64,000 nucleotides of DNA, from NCBI GenBank assembly GCA_020002185.1, contig CM034544.1, positions 29,481,031 through 29,545,030 on the forward strand, written 5' to 3'. The position numbers and the translations under genes were made by a program. Within the stretch, counting starts at the first letter, position 1, and each line of letters opens with the position of its first letter. This DNA comes from Paraescarpia echinospica. Taxonomy: Eukaryota; Annelida; Polychaeta; Sabellida; Siboglinidae. The notes beneath the pieces were generated by a model. It did not search any database. It was not told the origin of the DNA and saw nothing but the letters and a program-made list of their open reading frames with translations. Shown one piece after another: positions 24,633 to 34,574 of the stretch.

Positions 24633-26757
24633 CAGTAGAGTGAGTAGACAGAGGGCAGTAGGTAGTAGACAGTGGAGTGAGTAGACAGTGGGCAGTAAGT
24701 AGTAGACAGTGGAGTGAGTAGACAGTGGGCAGTAGGCAGTAGACAGTGGAGTGAGTAGACAGTAGGTAGTAGACAGTAGACAGTGGAGTGAGTGGACAGT
24801 GGGCAGTAGGTAGTAGACAGTGGGCAGTAGGTAGTAGGCAGTGGAGTGAGTAGACAGTGGGTAGTAGGTAGTAGACAGTGGAGTGAGTAGACAGTGGGCA
24901 GTAGGCAGTAGACAGTGGAGTGAGTAGACAGTGGGCAGTAGGTAGTAGACAGTGGAGTGAGTGGACAGTGGGCAGTAGGTAGTAGACAGTGGACTGAGTA
25001 GACAGTGGGCAGTAGGTAGTAGACAGTGGAGTGAGTAGACAGTGGGCAGTAAATAGTAGACAGTGGAGTGAGTAGACAGTGGGCAGTAGACAGTGGAGTG
25101 AGTAGACAGTGGGCAGTAGACAGTAGACAGTGGAGTGAGTAGACAGTGGGCAGTAGGTAGTAGACAGTGGAGTGAGCGGACAGTAGGTAGTAGACAGTGG
25201 AGTGAGTAGAAAGTGGACAGTAGACAGTGGAGTGAGTAGACAGTAGACAGTGGAGTGAGTGGACAGTGGGCAGTAGGTAGTAGACAGTGGGCAGTAGGCA
25301 GTAGGTAGTAGACAGTGGAGTGAGTAGACAGTGGGCAGTAGACAGTGGAGTGAGTGGACAGTGGGCAGTAGAGTTAGTAGACAGTGGGCAATAGGCAGTA
25401 GACAGTGGGCAGTAGGTAGTAGACAGTGGAGTGAGTAGACAGTGGGCAGTAGGTAGTAGGCAGTGGAGTGAGTAGACAGTGGAGTGAGTGGACAGTGGGC
25501 AGTAGGTAGTAGACAGTAGAGTGAGTAGACAGTGGGCAGTAGGCAGTAGACAGTGGAGTGAGTAGACAGTGGGCAGTAGGTAGTAGACAGTGGGTAGTAG
25601 GTAGTAGACAGTGGAGTGAGTGTGCAGTGGACAGTAGGTAGTAGACAGCAGAGTGAGTAGACAGTGGGCAGTAGGCAGTAGACAGTGGAGTGAGTAGACA
25701 GTGGGTAGTAGGTAGTAGGCAGTGGAGTGAGTGGACAGTGGGCAGTAGGTAGTAGACAGTGGAGTGAGTAGACAGTGGGCAGTAGGTAGTAGGCAGTGGA
25801 GTGAGTAGACAGTGGGTAGTAGGTAGTAGACAATGGAGTAAGTGGACAGTGGACAGTAGGTAGTAGACAGTGGAGTGAGTAGACAGTGGGCAGTAGGTAG
25901 TAGACAGTGGAGTGAGTAGACAGTAGACAGTAGGTAGTAGACAGTGGAGTGAGTGGACAGTGGGTAGTAGGTAGTAGACAGTAGAGTGAGTAGACTGGGA
26001 AGTAGACTGAGGACTGAGTAGACAGTGGGCAGTAGGTAGTAGACAGTGGAGTGAGTAGACAGTGGGCAGTAGGTAGTAGGCAGTGGAGTGAGTAGACAGT
26101 GGGTAGTAGGTAGTAGACAGTAGAGTGAGTAGACAGTGGGCAGTAGACAGTAGAGTGAGTAGACAGTGGACAGTGGGAAGTAGACAGTAGAGTGAGTAGA
26201 CAGTGGGCAGTAGGCAGTAGACAGTGGAGTGAGTAGACAGTGGGTAGTAGGTAGTAGACAGTGGAGTGAGTAGACAGTGGGCAGTAGGCAGTAGACAGTG
26301 GAGTGAGTAGACAGTGGGCAGTAGGGTAGCAGTGAGCAGTGGAGTGAGTGACAGTGGGCAGTGAGTAGACAGCAGGCAGTAGGTAGTAGAGCAGTGGAGT
26401 AGGTGGGTAGTAGGTAGTAGGCAGTGGGTATGAGTGGACAGTAGGTAGTGGAGCAGTGGAGTGAGAGTGACATCCAGGTAGTAGGTAGTAGACAGTGGAG
26501 TGAGTGGACAGTGGGCAGTAGGTAGTAGACAGTGGAGTGAGTAGACAGTAGGTAGTAGACAGTGGAGTGAGTAGACAGTGGGCAGTAGGTAGTAGACAGT
26601 GGAGTGAGTGGACAGTGGGCAGTAGGTAGTAGACAGTGGAGTGAGTAGAAAGTGGGCAGTAGGTAGTAGACAGTGGAGTGAGTGGACAGTGGGCAGTAGG
26701 TAGTAGGCAGTGGAGTGAGTAGACAGTGGCCCGTAGGTAGTAGACAGTGGAGTGAGT
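24633..26757. repeat. 37-bp minisatellite, about 2.1 kb, strongly strand-asymmetric
   Basis: GTGGAGTGAGTAGACAGTGG and GCAGTAGGTAGTAGACA form a unit of about 37 bases, with many variant and partial units. The plus strand has almost no C outside CAGT. The minus strand lacks stop triplets in the unit in all frames, giving open frames of more than 600 codons that are not genes. Confidence 0.95.
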
Positions 26758-27487
26758 GATGTCTCTCAGGGTAGTGTAGACAACTACCATCACTAGCTTG
26801 TGAGGATGTATGTCAGGGTAGTGTAGTCAACTACCATCACTAGCTTGTGAGGATGTTTGCCAGAGTAGTGTAGTCAACTACCATCACTAGCTTGTGAGAA
26901 TGTCTGTCAGGGTAGTGTAGTCAACTACCACCACTAGCTTGTGAGGATGTCTGTCAGGGTAGTGTAGTCTACTACCATCACTAGCTTGTGAGGGTGTCTG
27001 TCAGGGTAGTGTAGTCAACTACCACCACTAGCTTATGAGTATGTCTGCCAGGGTAGTGTAGTCAACTACCACCACTAGCTTGTGAGGATGCTGCCAGGGT
27101 AGTGTAGTCAACTACCACCACTAGCTTGTGAGGATGTCTGCCAGGGTAGTGTAGTCAACTACCACCACTAGCTTGTGGGGATGTCTGCCAGGGTAGTGTA
27201 GTCAACTATCACCACTAGCTTGTGAGGATGTCTGTCAGGGTAGTGTAGTCAACTACCACCATTAGCTTGTGAGGATGTCTGCCAGGGTAGTGTAGTCAAC
27301 TACCACCACTAGCTTGTGAGGATGTCTGTCAAGGTAGTGTAGGCAACTTACCACCACTAGCTTGTGTGGATGTCTGTCAGGGTAGTGTAGTCAACTTACC
27401 ACCACAAGCTTGTGATGATGTCTGTCAGGGTAGTGTAGTCAACGAACACCACTAGCTTGTGTGGATGTCTGTCAGGGTAGTGTAATA
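26757..27487. repeat. 47-bp minisatellite, about fifteen units
   Basis: GTCAGGGTAGTGTAGTCAAC followed by TACCACCACTAGCTTGTGAG and GATGTCT repeats every 47 bases. Each unit contains a small hairpin, GTAGTCAACTAC. The right end runs into the last codons of the minus-strand exon at 27396-27735. Confidence 0.95.
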
Positions 27488-27735
27488 TTTCGGTCGGTGG
27501 GATAGGCGTGTACCACGATCCATTGCTTCCTCTTCTTAAGAACGGAGACACGAGGCTGATGTCGTCATCGAAGTCATCGGCGTCGTGGCTGATAGGTGGT
27601 GGTGGTGGTGGTGGTGATGGTGGAGTGATTGGGCGAGGGGGGTCACTCCGTGATATGGGAGCGATCGAGCATACCGGCTTTGCTGCTGCTGCTGCTGACA
27701 GGGCCGTTCTTGTAGGCAGTTGGATCTTCAGTACT
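27396..27735 (-). CDS. Last exon of an unrecognised gene, inverted paralogue of 29045-29321
   Basis: An acceptor TTTATTTCATAG (minus strand) precedes 27735. The encoded segment has IQLPT, KPVCSIAP, a long Pro run, an acidic patch (DADDFDDDI), FLRRGSNGSWYTPIPPTE, and then a tail. The exon at 29045 on the other strand has the same acceptor sequence, the same phase and the same order of blocks, so the two are paralogous. The last 30 or so codons (from about 27487 down to the stop at 27396) are read from the 47-bp minisatellite, so the original C-terminus has been replaced or extended. No domain is recognised. Upstream exons were not found. Confidence 0.55.
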
Positions 27736-27944
27736 CTATGAAATAAACCACAATACATGTACGCGTGCGTGCTTACAACACTTTTCAAAATAAGGCGCAT
27801 GCGCACTTAACACATACTGCCTAGTCTATCGTTATTCTACAACATAACGCGCATGCGCACTTCACACTAATACCGTTATCTTATTCAATTATCAGCGTGC
27901 ATACTTCATTCATCCCAGGCATTTTGTGTCCACAACACCACTTG

Positions 27945-29020
27945 GACAGTAACTGCATTTTATTTAAACAGTGCATGCACGTTTTTACTACAGTAGTACG
28001 CAACATACCGTTTAAATAGCATGTATTACCGTTTAAACATGCATGCATTTTATTTAAACAATGCATGCACGTTTTTACTACAGTAGTACGCAACATACCG
28101 TTTAAATAGCATGTATTACCGTTTAAACATGCATGCATTTTATTTAAACAATGCATGCACGTTTTTACTACAGTAGTACGCAACATACCGTTTAAATTGC
28201 ATGTATTACCGTTTAAACACGCATGCATTTTATTTAAACAATTGTAAGTGCATGCACGTTTTTACTACAGTTGTTGTTAGTACGCAACATTAATTACCGT
28301 TTAAACATGCATGCATTTTATTTAAACAATTGTAAGTGCATGCACGTTTTTACTACAGTTGTTGTAAGTACGCAACATAAATTGCATGTATTTTACCGTT
28401 TAAACAGTAACTACATGCATGCATTTTATTTAAACAACATACCGTTTAAATAGCATGTATTTTACCGTTTAAACATGCATGCATTTTATTTAAACAATGC
28501 ATGCACGTTTTTACTACAGTTGTTGTAAGTACGCAACATACCGTTTAAATTGCATGTATTACCGTTTAAACATGCATGCATTTTATTTAAACAATTGTAA
28601 GTACGCGTACATGCATGCACGTTTTTACTACAGTTGTTGTAAGTACGCAACATACCGTTTAAATTGCATGTATTTTACCGTTTAAACAATCTCATTTTAT
28701 TTTTACTACAACGCATGCATGCATGCATTTTACCGTTTAATGTCTCATTTTATGTCATCATTTTATTTTATTTCACAACCTTATTTTACCATTTAAACAA
28801 TGCATGGTTCTCATCCTTTGTTTAAAATGTATTGTTTTTTTTAATTTCATACGCATGCATTTTATTTTACCATTTAAACAGTCTCATTTTATTTTTACTA
28901 CAATTAAGTACGCATGCATTTTACCGTTTAATGTCTCATTTTATGTCATCATTTAAACAATGCATCATCACAACCTTGTAATGCATCATTTTACCATTTA
29001 AACTGGTTCTCGTCCTTTTT
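27945..29020. repeat. Long-unit (about 105-126 bp) tandem array with GTTTAAAC and ATGCAT palindromes
   Basis: A unit with CATGCATGCATTTTATTTAAAC, GCACGTTTTTACTACAGT, AGTACGCAACATACCGTTTAAA and GCATGTATTACC pieces recurs from 27945 to about 28700. It decays into shorter GTTTAA/CATTTTA pieces up to 29020. The units are rich in self-complementary GTTTAAAC, TTTAAA and ATGCAT. Confidence 0.9.
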
Positions 29021-29044
29021 TTAAAATGTGGTTTTATTTCATAG

Positions 29045-29321
29045 TCCGATCCAACTGCCTACAACCGGCGCATCGACGACCAAGCCAACATGCACGGTCG
29101 CGCCATTCATCCACACGCCGCCGCCGCCTCCTACGCTGACAGACACTGACAGCTCTGACGACGACGACATCGCCGATCTGGCTAGGATATTTCTCGTGAA
29201 GCAGGCCAACGGGCTGTGGAAAACAATCGTGCCTCACGAACTATATCGTCGGGAAGGCTTCGGTTCCCCGGAAAGCAGCAGGCAACCCGTTGGCCGAATG
29301 CTCGCTTATCATCCACAATAA
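29045..29321 (+). CDS. Last exon of an unrecognised gene, paralogue of 27396-27735
   Basis: The acceptor GTTTTATTTCATAG ends at 29044. The exon completes a codon begun upstream (phase 2), then encodes PIQLPT, KPTCTVAPF, a Pro run, TDTDSSDDDDIADLARIFL, ANGLWKTIVPHE and a basic end (LAYHPQ, stop TAA at 29319-29321, AATAAA right at the stop). It looks like a proline-rich and acidic cytoplasmic tail. The two paralogues point away from each other, and the repeat array between them holds no visible upstream exon. Function unknown. Confidence 0.55.
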
Positions 29322-29542
29322 ATATTCCAGTCACTACTCACGTTTTCACGCGTCTGTTTCCAATGCATAAACACCCTACTGAACGTTAGTGTATTTATGC
29401 ATTTGATTGTCATTGTAATCCCACGACTTTAAACGCATTGGTTTCGTTTTAATCCTTCCACCAGAACGTTGTTTACCGTTAGCCAGCTATGCTGTCATCC
29501 AGGGGTCAAAGTCCACTAGAGCAGCAGCCGGCGGCGCCATTT

Positions 29543-29613
29543 GCGACTAGGGTTCAAACCCGGAATCTTTCGATCCCTAGGCGAACGCTCTCCTAAGAGA
29601 GCTATACCGTCGC
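29543..29613 (-). ncRNA. tRNA-like sequence, probably the head of a tRNA-derived SINE or a tRNA pseudogene
   Basis: The 71-base minus-strand segment starts GCGAC and ends GTCGC, which pair as an acceptor stem. It has an A-box-like TAGCTCTCTTAGGAGAGC (D stem GCTC/GAGC) and a B-box-like GGGTTTGAACCC. The anticodon stem has only four clean pairs and the T stem is poor, so I doubt a working tRNA. Confidence 0.5.
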
Positions 29614-29655
29614 CAACGATTATGCAGTGGTTTTACCCCGGTTATATTATAGCAT

Positions 29656-29886
29656 CTCTGTACTCACCGCTAGGTGGCAAGGTCGACGACATTTCAAAAA
29701 CGAAACGTTAAAAGTACGAAACTAAACGTTGGATAATTATACAATGGTTTTAGCGTGGTTCGATACAATGGTTTTAGCGTGGTTAGCGCAATAAACGCAT
29801 TATTGCTTACGTCAGCACATTCTAGGTACGGCGTTGATCGCTAGCACTAAAATACTCTCTGCACTCACCGCTAGGTGGCATCTCTA
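29656..29886. promoter_or_regulatory. Two CTCF-like motifs 201 bp apart
   Basis: CCGCTAGGTGGCA occurs at 29667-29679 and 29868-29880, both within a short repeated block CTCACCGCTAGGTGGCA. It differs in one position from the general CTCF core CCASYAGRKGGCR. It may simply be a repeated element. Binding is inference. Confidence 0.3.
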
Positions 29887-29937
29887 GTGTAGGGGTAATC
29901 AATCATCCAATTAGTATCAAATTACATCGCTCATCAA

Positions 29938-30062
29938 TCACGTTTTTTATAAGTAGGTTTCCGAAACTCATTAGTGTCAAAAAAAGCCTTTGATCTTTTT
30001 TTATAAGTAGGTTGTCGAAAACGATTAGTGGTCATTAAATTCTTTTTTATAAGTAGGGTTTT
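29938..30062. repeat. Imperfect tandem repeat, three units of about 50-60 bp
   Basis: TTTTTTATAAGTAGG recurs at about 29943, 29997 and 30042 with similar following sequence (GTTTCCGAAACTCATTAGTG and GTTGTCGAAAACGATTAGTG). Confidence 0.7.
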
Positions 30063-31370
30063 GAGATCGTACAGAGCGCACTATCTACTGACACTATCTG
30101 ACGTATGACGAGGCTGCACACAATAGATGTGACTGATGTCTGCAGGTGCATTAGCGTCCATCCTGAGATACCTGTATACACACATAGAATAACAATACAG
30201 AAGACGGTTTCCTGAATGATTCTTATTTGACATTTAACAAACGTGATGTACATTGGAGCGATTTTACGCAAAGGTGAGCGTGGTGTCTACAAACAGTCTC
30301 ATGCTGGTTGACTAAAAGTTGATGTAGCTTCGTACAATCGCAGAAAACATTCATAACGATGCGAATAAAATAATGAATTTCGAAAAAAATAAAAGTGTTA
30401 CTTTTCTTTCCATGGGTCGTAGATTAATCCCTGAATTTGGTGCTTGAGATGCAAATCGTCTAGAAGTAAAACGTAGCAAAACATAAACACTCGCGCGACT
30501 GTTTACATAGCCTACAACCCAGCGTTCTTCCTTGACCCCCAAAAGGGTCTAGATATCCGGGCACCACGTCTTTCCAAAAGTTTTTAAGCTTCATAATTAA
30601 TCCTATCCCAAAAAATCATATCAGCATGTTTTGATATGATACATGTACTATTGGTAACGTCTGGTTTTTTAATTTATCAAATTACATTACATCACCTTTA
30701 TGTACGTTCTAACTGATTTTTTGACAATATAATTAAGTAAACGTGCGCATGTCTTCAGCACCACGTTTTGCGAAAACATTTCAGGGTAATTATTTTTTTC
30801 AAGCATTTGATTCTTACAACGGTCAGTTTTGACAATCAGCTGATATGAATACTGCTGTGAACGTGTTAGTTCCCCCCAAATGTTGATGGTAACACGTACC
30901 AGTAACTCAAAACATTACTGATGGAAACTATTTTGGCTTCCTGTTAATGGCATTCGATTGCCGTGAGGTTTTGCTATGTACTACCACAGGATTTGTGACA
31001 TTTGACAATAGTGACCTTTGTAATCGTTAATTAAAAATATTGTCACAAGTGTGCGCCATGTCCCATTCCTGGGGCAAGACGCCCCTTCGTGTTGCGCACG
31101 AGGCACCCGGGGCTTTATGCCCCATAGACGGTTTTATTGTATAACATACGAATACTGAAAATACAGAAATGAGAAAAACTCGTGATCATTATGTGTACGT
31201 ATTTTCTTATCCGATATAGATATATAATCTACATAATTACGACTGTCCTTCACTGTCATGTAATATAACGTTACCATTGTACAAAATACGAATACTGATA
31301 GGAGACAAACTCGTGATCAACCTGAAAATGGAGTGTAGGAATTATAGTATCCAGCACAGGTACCGAACCA
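30063..31370. other. Stretch without a supported gene
   Basis: Only short open frames were seen. A pair of related segments (AATACGAATACTGA...ACTCGTGATCA) lies at 31139-31188 and 31278-31319 and probably belongs to the transposon remnants that follow. Confidence 0.5.
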
Positions 31371-31379
31371 ACAGAATTA

Positions 31380-32640
31380 CGACAGTCATTTGCAACGGCC
31401 AACATTCATCTTCGTTCAGTCACTATCTGACTCGCAGTTTGTACAGCTGAACCCTTGCAGTCCTAACGTGCAATCGTTGTTTGTTTCCAATTTCGACATT
31501 TCTCTTGACCTGCTGTTCACGAACGGCTCGCCGCAGATGAAGCATGGCCAATCCTCCTCCTCACAGCTGGTGCGTCTTTTCTTTGGTTTCGTTACTGCAC
31601 TGCGTTCTAGCTTGTGTTGTTTCTCCACTGTGAATTGCCTTCTGGTTTCAACATTCGATTTGCCTACTTATTGTTGACTCTCGTTCAGCAAGTTGTCTCT
31701 TATAAGTAGACGGTTGTCAGCACCGCAGCTGATTCACTACACGTGGCCTCGGGCGTGGACGGGATAGGTTGGGTTTTGGCGAAAGTTTCTCTGTGAGTTT
31801 ACTGACCAACTGGCGTGTTGCCAGCAAGGTTATAGATGGTCCGACATTTGGAGGCTGTACTGAGGATGATCCGGCAGTCGACGGGTGTACTGAGGATGAT
31901 CCAGCAGTTGGCTGCTGTATTGAGGATAATCCGGTAGTTGGCGGCTGTACTGAAGATGCCCCGGCAGTTGGCGGCAGTACTGAGGATGATCCGGCAGTTG
32001 GCGGCAGTACTGAGGATAATCCGGCAGTTGGAGGCTGTACTGAGGGAGATCATGCAGATGGCGGCAAGGTAGAAGATGATATAGCGGTCGGTGGTAAGGC
32101 ATCCTCATCGGTGACCGCAGCTGTAACATAGTCATCATCCGTGAAAATTTATGCGTCGAATGTCCAAATTCCACACGCGCGAAAGCATGCCACGGCTTTG
32201 CCTGGTGTGGTGGATCGCAGGATTGCCTTTCCCAATATTGCTGCTACGTCGTATACGGTGATTCTCCTTCCAGGATTGGCGACCATCCAACTGTCAGCCG
32301 TTGCCTTGTACGGTGGACTTGTCCAATAGCTGCAACATGTGTGATGAAGGTAATATCACGACTCCTCGCATACTCTACTGCAGCCAGAGTGTTGTGACTG
32401 TGTAGACCATCGAGGATTACGATATGGGACACGTCAACTGATGCATTCGTGAAAATGACAAAATGCTCCAGCCACCTAACAATTAGATCAGAGTCCGTCC
32501 AGCCGTTAGAACTGCAGTAGCCAACATATTGACGTGGCGCACCGGGCTTTTGCACATTCGTTATACTGGTTTCTTTCATGTTCCATATTCGTGCTGACGT
32601 GGAATTATATTATCTAACACACGTACCTAACGAACAGAAT
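31380..32640 (-). mobile_element. Pogo/Tigger-like DNA transposon remnant, copy 1
   Basis: The minus strand keeps part of a DDE transposase at 32244-32579: NVQKPG, then IVILDGLHSHNT and EYARSRDITF, close to the DDE_1 family's LDxHSSH and YAR motifs. Downstream, at 31416-31628, is a Cys-rich piece (CEEEDWPCFICGEPF and FSCTNCESDSD) typical of the C-terminal zinc finger of such transposases. The two parts are separated by 30-bp repeats (31850-32100). Frameshifts and missing N-terminal parts make it inactive. The order agrees with one decayed gene. Confidence 0.75.
31850..32100. repeat. 30-bp tandem repeats inside transposon copy 1
   Basis: Units with GGCGGCAGTACTGAGGATGA and TCCGGCAGTT recur about eight times. 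A shorter series is at 33140-33310 in copy 2. On the plus strand they read as a VGGSTEDDPA-type repeat, on the minus strand as STAANCRIIL. Neither is supported as a gene. Confidence 0.85.
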
Positions 32641-32689
32641 TACGATAGTTCTTCACTGTCAGGTAACATAACGTAATACAAATTAAAGT

Positions 32690-34060
32690 TGTGTAACTGA
32701 ATACAACGTCCAACAGACAGCTTCCTTCAGTCACTATCTGACTCGCAATTTGGACATATGAACCCTGGCAGTCCTAACGTGCAATCGTTATTTTTGGCCA
32801 ATTTGACCTGCTGTTCACGAACAGCTCGCTGCAGGTGATGCGTGGTCAATCCTCTTCCCCAAAGCCGATGCGTCTTCTCTTAGGTTTCGTTACTGCACTG
32901 AGTTCTTGCTTGTGTTATTTCTTCACTGTGAATTCCCTTTAGGTTTCACCATTCTTTTCGCCTTCTCATAGTTTGACTCTCGTTCAGCAAGCTTTCTCTT
33001 ACAAGTAGATTAATTCAGCACCGCAACTGATTCAGCATCTCGTGGCCTAGGGCGTGGACGGGATAGTTTGGGTTTTGGCGACAGTTTCTCTATGAGGTCA
33101 CTGACCAACTGGCGTGTTGCCAGCAAGGTTGTAAATGATCCGGCTGTTGAATGCTGTGCAGAGGATGATCTTGCAGTTGACGGCTGTTCTGAGGATGATC
33201 CGGCAGTTGGCGGCTGTACTAATAATAATCTGGCAGTTGGCGGCAGTACTGAGGGTGATCTGGTAGTTGGCGGCAGTACTGAGGATGATCAGGCAATTGG
33301 CGACTGCACTGAAGGAGCTTCGGCATTCTCCTTCCCGAATTGGGGACCAACCAGGTGTCAGCCGCTGCTTATTAAGCATTTTGGAGGAATTTGAAGTATG
33401 ACTTGTCCACTGGCTGCAACTTGTGTGCGGTGTGCTGTGGCAGTCTGATCAAGGTAATACCACGACTCCTCGCATACTCTACTGCAGCCAGAGTCTTGTG
33501 ACTGTGGTGGCCATCGAGGATTACGATCTGGGGCAAGTCAACTGATGCATTCGTGGAATTGGTAAAATGCTTCAGCCACCTCACAATTAGATCAAAGTCT
33601 GCAGTAGCCAACGGATTGACGTGGCGCATATGTCATCTGCGATTGAACGATCCTCTTTCTCGGAAAGAAGAACATTGGTAACAGATATGTGCCGACCGGG
33701 TTCATCCCGCAGATCACTTTCGTTGCAACAATCTTGTCGGGCTTTTGCATATTCGTCATACTGGTTTCTTTCATGTTCCATATTCGTGCTGACGTGTACG
33801 TGGAAATATGCAATTGTGATTTATACAGTTCGAAAAACTGGCGTACCTTTGGTCGATTGAAACCGTCAGCCCACGGAATGTTGGTGCCATGCGGGGGCCG
33901 AATTGCCAAATTTTCGTGCCGTTTGAAAAACGCGCGGCCAGTCGAGTCCTGCCATTTTCGTTTCGGCAGAACAATGGTAGTTCAGACCAAAATTCTCGGT
34001 GAGTTCGTAGGCCAGGCGTCTCACGTCTACATTAACCCGTACAAACATTTCTCCATGTAA
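32690..34060 (-). mobile_element. Pogo/Tigger-like DNA transposon remnant, copy 2
   Basis: This is a second copy of the same type in the same orientation. Minus-strand pieces at 33592-33909 hold FNRPKVRQFFELYK, ARIWNMKETSMTN and LPMFFFPRK. The piece at 33372-33629 holds DLIVRWLKHF, IVILDGHHSHKT and LPQHTAHKLQPVDKS. These are successive blocks of a DDE_1 transposase, split by a frameshift and a short loss near 33600. The linker repeats (33140-33310) and the decayed C-terminal region (32700-33060) match copy 1. The normal Asp of the NMDET-like block reads Lys (NMKET), so the enzyme would be dead even if the frame were open. Confidence 0.8.
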
Positions 34061-34574
34061 GAAATGTGGTCGCGCAGAAAGCTCTCAGCGGGAGAAGGTA
34101 GCGCTGTTTTCATTGGACCAAATGCAAAGACGCACCGAGTGGGCACATTAAATAGTCAAGATTTAACAAGATTGCCATCCAGAAAATGAACTCTAGATGG
34201 CAGGTAGACAAGGAAGCCTTTATCGAGAGTCCAATGCGTTTTATCTACTTGTATCCCGCCCTTTTAAGATATGTGTCGATTTAATTTTAAAACATATTCA
34301 CGCTACTAGCACCAACACAATCAAGAGATAATCTGTTCCATTCATTTACAGTCCTTTTTGTGAATGAAAACTTTCTTATATACAATCTACACTGCTCTTT
34401 TACTAAAGTAACTTCATGTACTCTGGTCACTATCTTTCTTAACTGAGAAACAAATATTTATATGAATATTGTCATAACCATTTAATATTTTAAACACTTC
34501 TGTCTGATCTCCTCTCAATCTCCTGGTCAATAGTGTTGTTAAACCACATTTTTAAGCGTATTTCTTAACTGAGA

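Noticed and set aside
24527..26793. Two open frames of 648 and 724 codons on the minus strand
   Set aside because: They are read through a 37-bp tandem array whose unit lacks stops; they have no domain and no start context.
27945..28700. CRISPR-like array
   Set aside because: Units are head to tail with no unique spacers, and the window is eukaryotic.
31769..32131. Plus-strand acidic repeat protein (VGGSTEDDPA units)
   Set aside because: It lies antisense within a pogo-like transposon remnant and comes from 30-bp repeats; copy 2 does not keep a clean frame.
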